Part shown: one piece after another, positions 60,838 through 64,000 of the stretch
How the letters are laid out: every line of letters begins with the position of its first letter
Numbering within the stretch: the first letter of the stretch is position 1
Origin: an uncultured Bacteroides sp.
GTDB taxonomy: Bacteria; Bacteroidota; Bacteroidia; Bacteroidales; Bacteroidaceae
Direction of reading: 5' to 3'
NCBI GenBank assembly: GCA_900552645.1
Contig: USAN01000006.1
Coordinates: forward strand, 62,001 to 126,000
DNA length: 64,000 nucleotides
Notes under the pieces: generated by a model
The model's database searches: none
What the model was told of the DNA's origin: nothing
The model's input: only the letters and a program-made list of their open reading frames with translations
Position numbers and translations under genes: made by a program

Positions 60838-63800
60838 TTAGAATGAAACATTCAGTCCGAAAGAATAAACCGTAGGAGAAGGATAACGTCCATTATCCAA
60901 TCCATAAACATTAGCACTTGCTGTGCTGGCACCAATTTCAGGATCATATCCATCATACCCAGTAATAGTAAGCAGATTCTGAATATTAGCATACACACGT
61001 AAGTTTTCCAACCCTATTTTTGAAATAAGACTTTTAGGAAATGTATAACCTATAGCTATATTTTTAAGTCGTATATAAGACCCATCTTCTATATATCTGT
61101 CACTTATCCTATCATTATCGTTAGGGTCATTTATTGTAGCACGAGGTACACTTGTCTCTGGATTAGAAACCATTACATTTTCAATGTCATTATACCACAT
61201 ATTACCATTTGTATAAACTTTATCTGGATTAATAGGTACTAATTGAGCACGATTAGATGTAGAATTCAACTGATTTATCCATGCTGAATTCATATGAGTA
61301 AGCTTCATGCTAAGATAATTATATACTTTGTTTCCGTAAGATCCATTTATAAAGAAAGACATATCAATATTCTTATATCGAAAACTATTTGTCCATCCAA
61401 ATGTAAACTTAGGCATTGGAGATCCTATATTTGTCTTATCATAATCATTTATTATACCGTCTGGTTTACCATCAGGACCGCTAATATCCTTATATTTAAT
61501 ATCTCCAACCCACACTGTATTATTTTTATTAAACACTCCATCTGAAGGATATTTTTCAGTTTTTGGAGAATTCTGCAAGTCGGCCAGATCCTTATAGACT
61601 CCATCGGTTACATAACCATAGAAATTATATAAAGACTCGCCAACAGTAGATACGCTTACTACATCTGTCCACTGTCCATAACCTACAATCTGTGCACTAC
61701 TTGTTCCTGAAAGAGCTTTCAGTTTATTCTTATTGAAAGAGATCTGAAATTCTGAGTCCCACTGAAATTTTCCTACTAATGGATGTGTATTTAATGTAAT
61801 TTCTATACCTGTATTTTCAATGCTTCCATAGTTACCGTAAGGAGCTGCCAATGCAGAAGAACCATTTCCCTGCGTACCCATATAAGATGGAAGTTGAAGT
61901 TGCATAAGCATGTTGCTTGATGTTTTCTTATACCAATCTACTATCAAATTCATTCTATCTTGAAGGAGTCCTAAATCTAGTCCAACATTCCATTGTTCTT
62001 GCGATTCCCATTTAATAGCTTCATTAGGAATATTTGCTGGTCTATAGCCCATCCCTAAATCGGAAGGCATGCGGCTCATTCGTGTGCCCCACATATATCC
62101 TCCTATATTTGAATTACCAGTTTGTCCCCAACCCAAACGTAGTTTTCCATTGTCCATTATCTTCTTTAACGGCTCGAAGAATTTTTCATTGGTAAATCGC
62201 CATGATGCAGCAAAAGAGTGGAAACCTGCCCATCTGTTCTCTGGACCGAAGTTTGATGAACCATCATAACGATAAGTATATGTACCTAGATATCTATCGG
62301 CATAATTATAAGTCAAGCGAGTAAAGAATGAGGCCATAGAAGAACTTCCGAAACCAGCATTTATAGAAGGAGTCTTGGTTCCTAATGCAGGATTATGAAC
62401 AGCATCCGATGGAAGTCCCTCATTATGAATGCTGGTAAAATCGTAAGAAGATTCCCAACATTCCTGACCAATCATGGCTGTAAAATTATTCTTGCCTATA
62501 TTACCATTATAAGTAACATAGTTCTTTAACTGCCAAAATTTATTAGTATTCTTCTGAATATTACTTTCATTGTTTCCGCGAACCCATCCACCTAAATCAA
62601 TCATTGGTTTATAACGCTCTCCTTTTGATGAGCTTAAATCGTATCCAAGCTCGGCATGCCATACTAAATTCTTTATAGGAGTAACTTCAAAAAAGATATT
62701 TCCAGAAAGTTTTTGACGGTCAAGAAGGATATCGTCCATCATTGCCATAGCAATAGGATTAGGATTTGTCCATCCTTCTCTTACAATAGTAGCATAACTT
62801 CCATCAATATTATATATAGGTATATCGGGAAGTGTCTGCAATGAATAATTTATTATACCCTCATCACTGTCGGCAAGTTTTAAATCTTCACTAGTAGATG
62901 TATATGTGGCACTTAATCCTATCTTGATCCATTTTTTTAGTTGTGCATCTAGATTTGTACGGAATGAATATCTGTTAAAATTAGAACCTATAATTGTACC
63001 ATCTTGGTCCATATATGAAGCAGATACATAATATCGTACGTTATCAGTACCACCCTGAGCAGATAATTGATGCTGATTCTGAAGTGCTGTCTGGAAAACA
63101 GCATCCTGCCAATTTGTACCTACTCCTAGAATTGAAGGATCTGCATAAGTTACACTAGGATCGTATATTTCTCCCTGAGATGCGAGATTATTATAGTAAT
63201 TGGCGTATTCTCGCAGATTCATCATATCAAGACGTTTAGATTGATGTTGCACAGCCAGCAATCCATCATATGTAAACTTAGCTTCTCCGGCTTTGCCTCG
63301 CTTTGTTGTTATAAGTACTACACCATTTGCGCCTTGTGCTCCATAGATTGCAGTTGCCGATGCATCCTTAAGAATTTCCATAGATACAATATCCGAAGGA
63401 TTGATAGTAGACAATGGAGAAATAGTAGAGGATGTTCCATTACCTAAAGCATCACCTAGTCCATAATCGGCTCCCCTTTGTCCCTGACTTTGTACTATTA
63501 CACCATCTATTACATAAAGTGGTTCGGCATTAGCATTAATTGTAGCCTGACCACGTACTCGGATAGATGAAGCAGACCCAGGAGCACCCGAGGTTGCTAC
63601 TGCCGTTACACCAGCTGCTCTACCCTGAAGAGATTGATCAAGATTGGTAATTATGGAACCTTTTATCTTATCTTCACCCATAGATACGGATGCACCAGAT
63701 AAATCGCTTTTCTTCATAGTACCATAACCCACCACCACAACTTCATCAAGAGTTTTGGTATCCTCTTCTAGTACAACTTTAATAGATTTTTGACCTGTAT

Positions 63801-64000
63801 ACTTTATTTCTTGTGGGAAATAACCTATGTAAGAAATTTTGAGGATACTCCCTAAAGGAGCATCTAAAGAAAATTTTCCGTCAAAATCACTAATAACTCC
63901 ATTAGTAGTTCCTTTTATTACTACATTTGCTCCAATAATGGGCTCACCATTTTGATCTAAAATAGTTCCCGTAATCTTTTTAGTCTGTTGAGTTATCTCA
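60838..64000 (-). CDS. SusC/RagA TonB-dependent receptor of the mannan PUL (N-terminus cut by window)
   Basis: This is the outer-membrane glycan importer. The frame stays open through base 64000, upstream of an internal Met (63738), so the true start and signal peptide lie outside. Visible order: carboxypeptidase-D-like domain (ITGTILDQNGEPIIGANV), TonB-box-like DEVVVVGYGTMKK, plug (DQSLQGRAAGVTAVATSGAPGS, DASATAIYGAQGANGVVLITTKRG), and a barrel ending VYSFGLNVSF. Whether an STN domain precedes cannot be seen. It is the first gene of the visible mannan PUL and pairs with the susD 19 bp downstream. Confidence 0.95.
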   Translation of the reverse strand, partial: EITQQTKKITGTILDQNGEPIIGANVVIKGTTNGVISDFDGKFSLDAPLGSILKISYIGYFPQEIKYTGQKSIKVVLEEDTKTLDEVVVVGYGTMKKSDLSGASVSMGEDKIKGSIITNLDQSLQGRAAGVTAVATSGAPGSASSIRVRGQATINANAEPLYVIDGVIVQSQGQRGADYGLGDALGNGTSSTISPLSTINPSDIVSMEILKDASATAIYGAQGANGVVLITTKRGKAGEAKFTYDGLLAVQHQSKRLDMMNLREYANYYNNLASQGEIYDPSVTYADPSILGVGTNWQDAVFQTALQNQHQLSAQGGTDNVRYYVSASYMDQDGTIIGSNFNRYSFRTNLDAQLKKWIKIGLSATYTSTSEDLKLADSDEGIINYSLQTLPDIPIYNIDGSYATIVREGWTNPNPIAMAMMDDILLDRQKLSGNIFFEVTPIKNLVWHAELGYDLSSSKGERYKPMIDLGGWVRGNNESNIQKNTNKFWQLKNYVTYNGNIGKNNFTAMIGQECWESSYDFTSIHNEGLPSDAVHNPALGTKTPSINAGFGSSSMASFFTRLTYNYADRYLGTYTYRYDGSSNFGPENRWAGFHSFAASWRFTNEKFFEPLKKIMDNGKLRLGWGQTGNSNIGGYMWGTRMSRMPSDLGMGYRPANIPNEAIKWESQEQWNVGLDLGLLQDRMNLIVDWYKKTSSNMLMQLQLPSYMGTQGNGSSALAAPYGNYGSIENTGIEITLNTHPLVGKFQWDSEFQISFNKNKLKALSGTSSAQIVGYGQWTDVVSVSTVGESLYNFYGYVTDGVYKDLADLQNSPKTEKYPSDGVFNKNNTVWVGDIKYKDISGPDGKPDGIINDYDKTNIGSPMPKFTFGWTNSFRYKNIDMSFFINGSYGNKVYNYLSMKLTHMNSAWINQLNSTSNRAQLVPINPDKVYTNGNMWYNDIENVMVSNPETSVPRATINDPNDNDRISDRYIEDGSYIRLKNIAIGYTFPKSLISKIGLENLRVYANIQNLLTITGYDGYDPEIGASTASANVYGLDNGRYPSPTVYSFGLNVSF

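Overview
The window is chromosomal DNA from a member of the Bacteroidales, most likely Bacteroides or a close relative. The evidence is two SusC/SusD glycan-uptake pairs, FecR/ECF sigma regulation, NigD-like and TIG-domain lipoproteins, promoters of the TTTG-N19/20-TAnnTTTG type, an A+T-rich composition, and a rhaBATD operon next to argR-argGCD-proC, an order I recall from Bacteroides thetaiotaomicron. I see no tRNA, rRNA, CRISPR array or intact insertion sequence.

Layout. 1-4924 is housekeeping: the end of ackA, then (minus) a glycosyltransferase, radC, a DUF59 Fe-S protein and lpxH, then divergent efp and rpmH. 4986-5438 is an A+T-rich gap with a 22-bp-periodic repeat island, followed by an unrecognised membrane protein. 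7115-17712 is a sulfatase polysaccharide-utilisation locus (PUL): fecR-susC-susD-sulfatase on the minus strand, a divergent ECF sigma gene, and a second sulfatase. The susD has an in-frame TAG just before its conserved C-terminus. A bipartite motif, GGAAT-N15-GTCTTA, lies upstream of both fecR and the second sulfatase and is the likely sigma target.

18031-20845 is an accessory spot: a PD-(D/E)XK nuclease-helicase protein, a decayed BRO-N/Fic-type gene and a second repeat island. 20862-22082 is a sulfatase-maturating radical SAM enzyme, which both Ser-type sulfatases of the PUL would need. 22206-27141 is a cell-wall/housekeeping run (PASTA protein, rluD, ddl, acyltransferase, NigD-like lipoprotein, rhodanese). 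27138-32409 holds two exoglycosidases (GH97, GH2). Then come a potassium channel with a zinc ribbon, the third repeat island, an AraC regulator coupled to a lytic transglycosylase, and pabB-pabC-pabA.

37906-42632 is the L-rhamnose operon (rhaB, rhaA, rhaT, rhaD on the minus strand). 42980-49062 is arginine/proline synthesis (argR, a GNAT acyltransferase, argG, argC, argD, then proC). 49139-64000 is a beta-mannan PUL on the minus strand: SusC (cut by the window end), SusD, two TIG-type surface glycan-binding lipoproteins, two GH26 mannanases, a GH130 mannosylglucose phosphorylase, a GPH-family symporter and an AGE-family 2-epimerase. Together these describe a complete route: mannan is cut at the surface, imported, epimerised to mannosylglucose and phosphorolysed.
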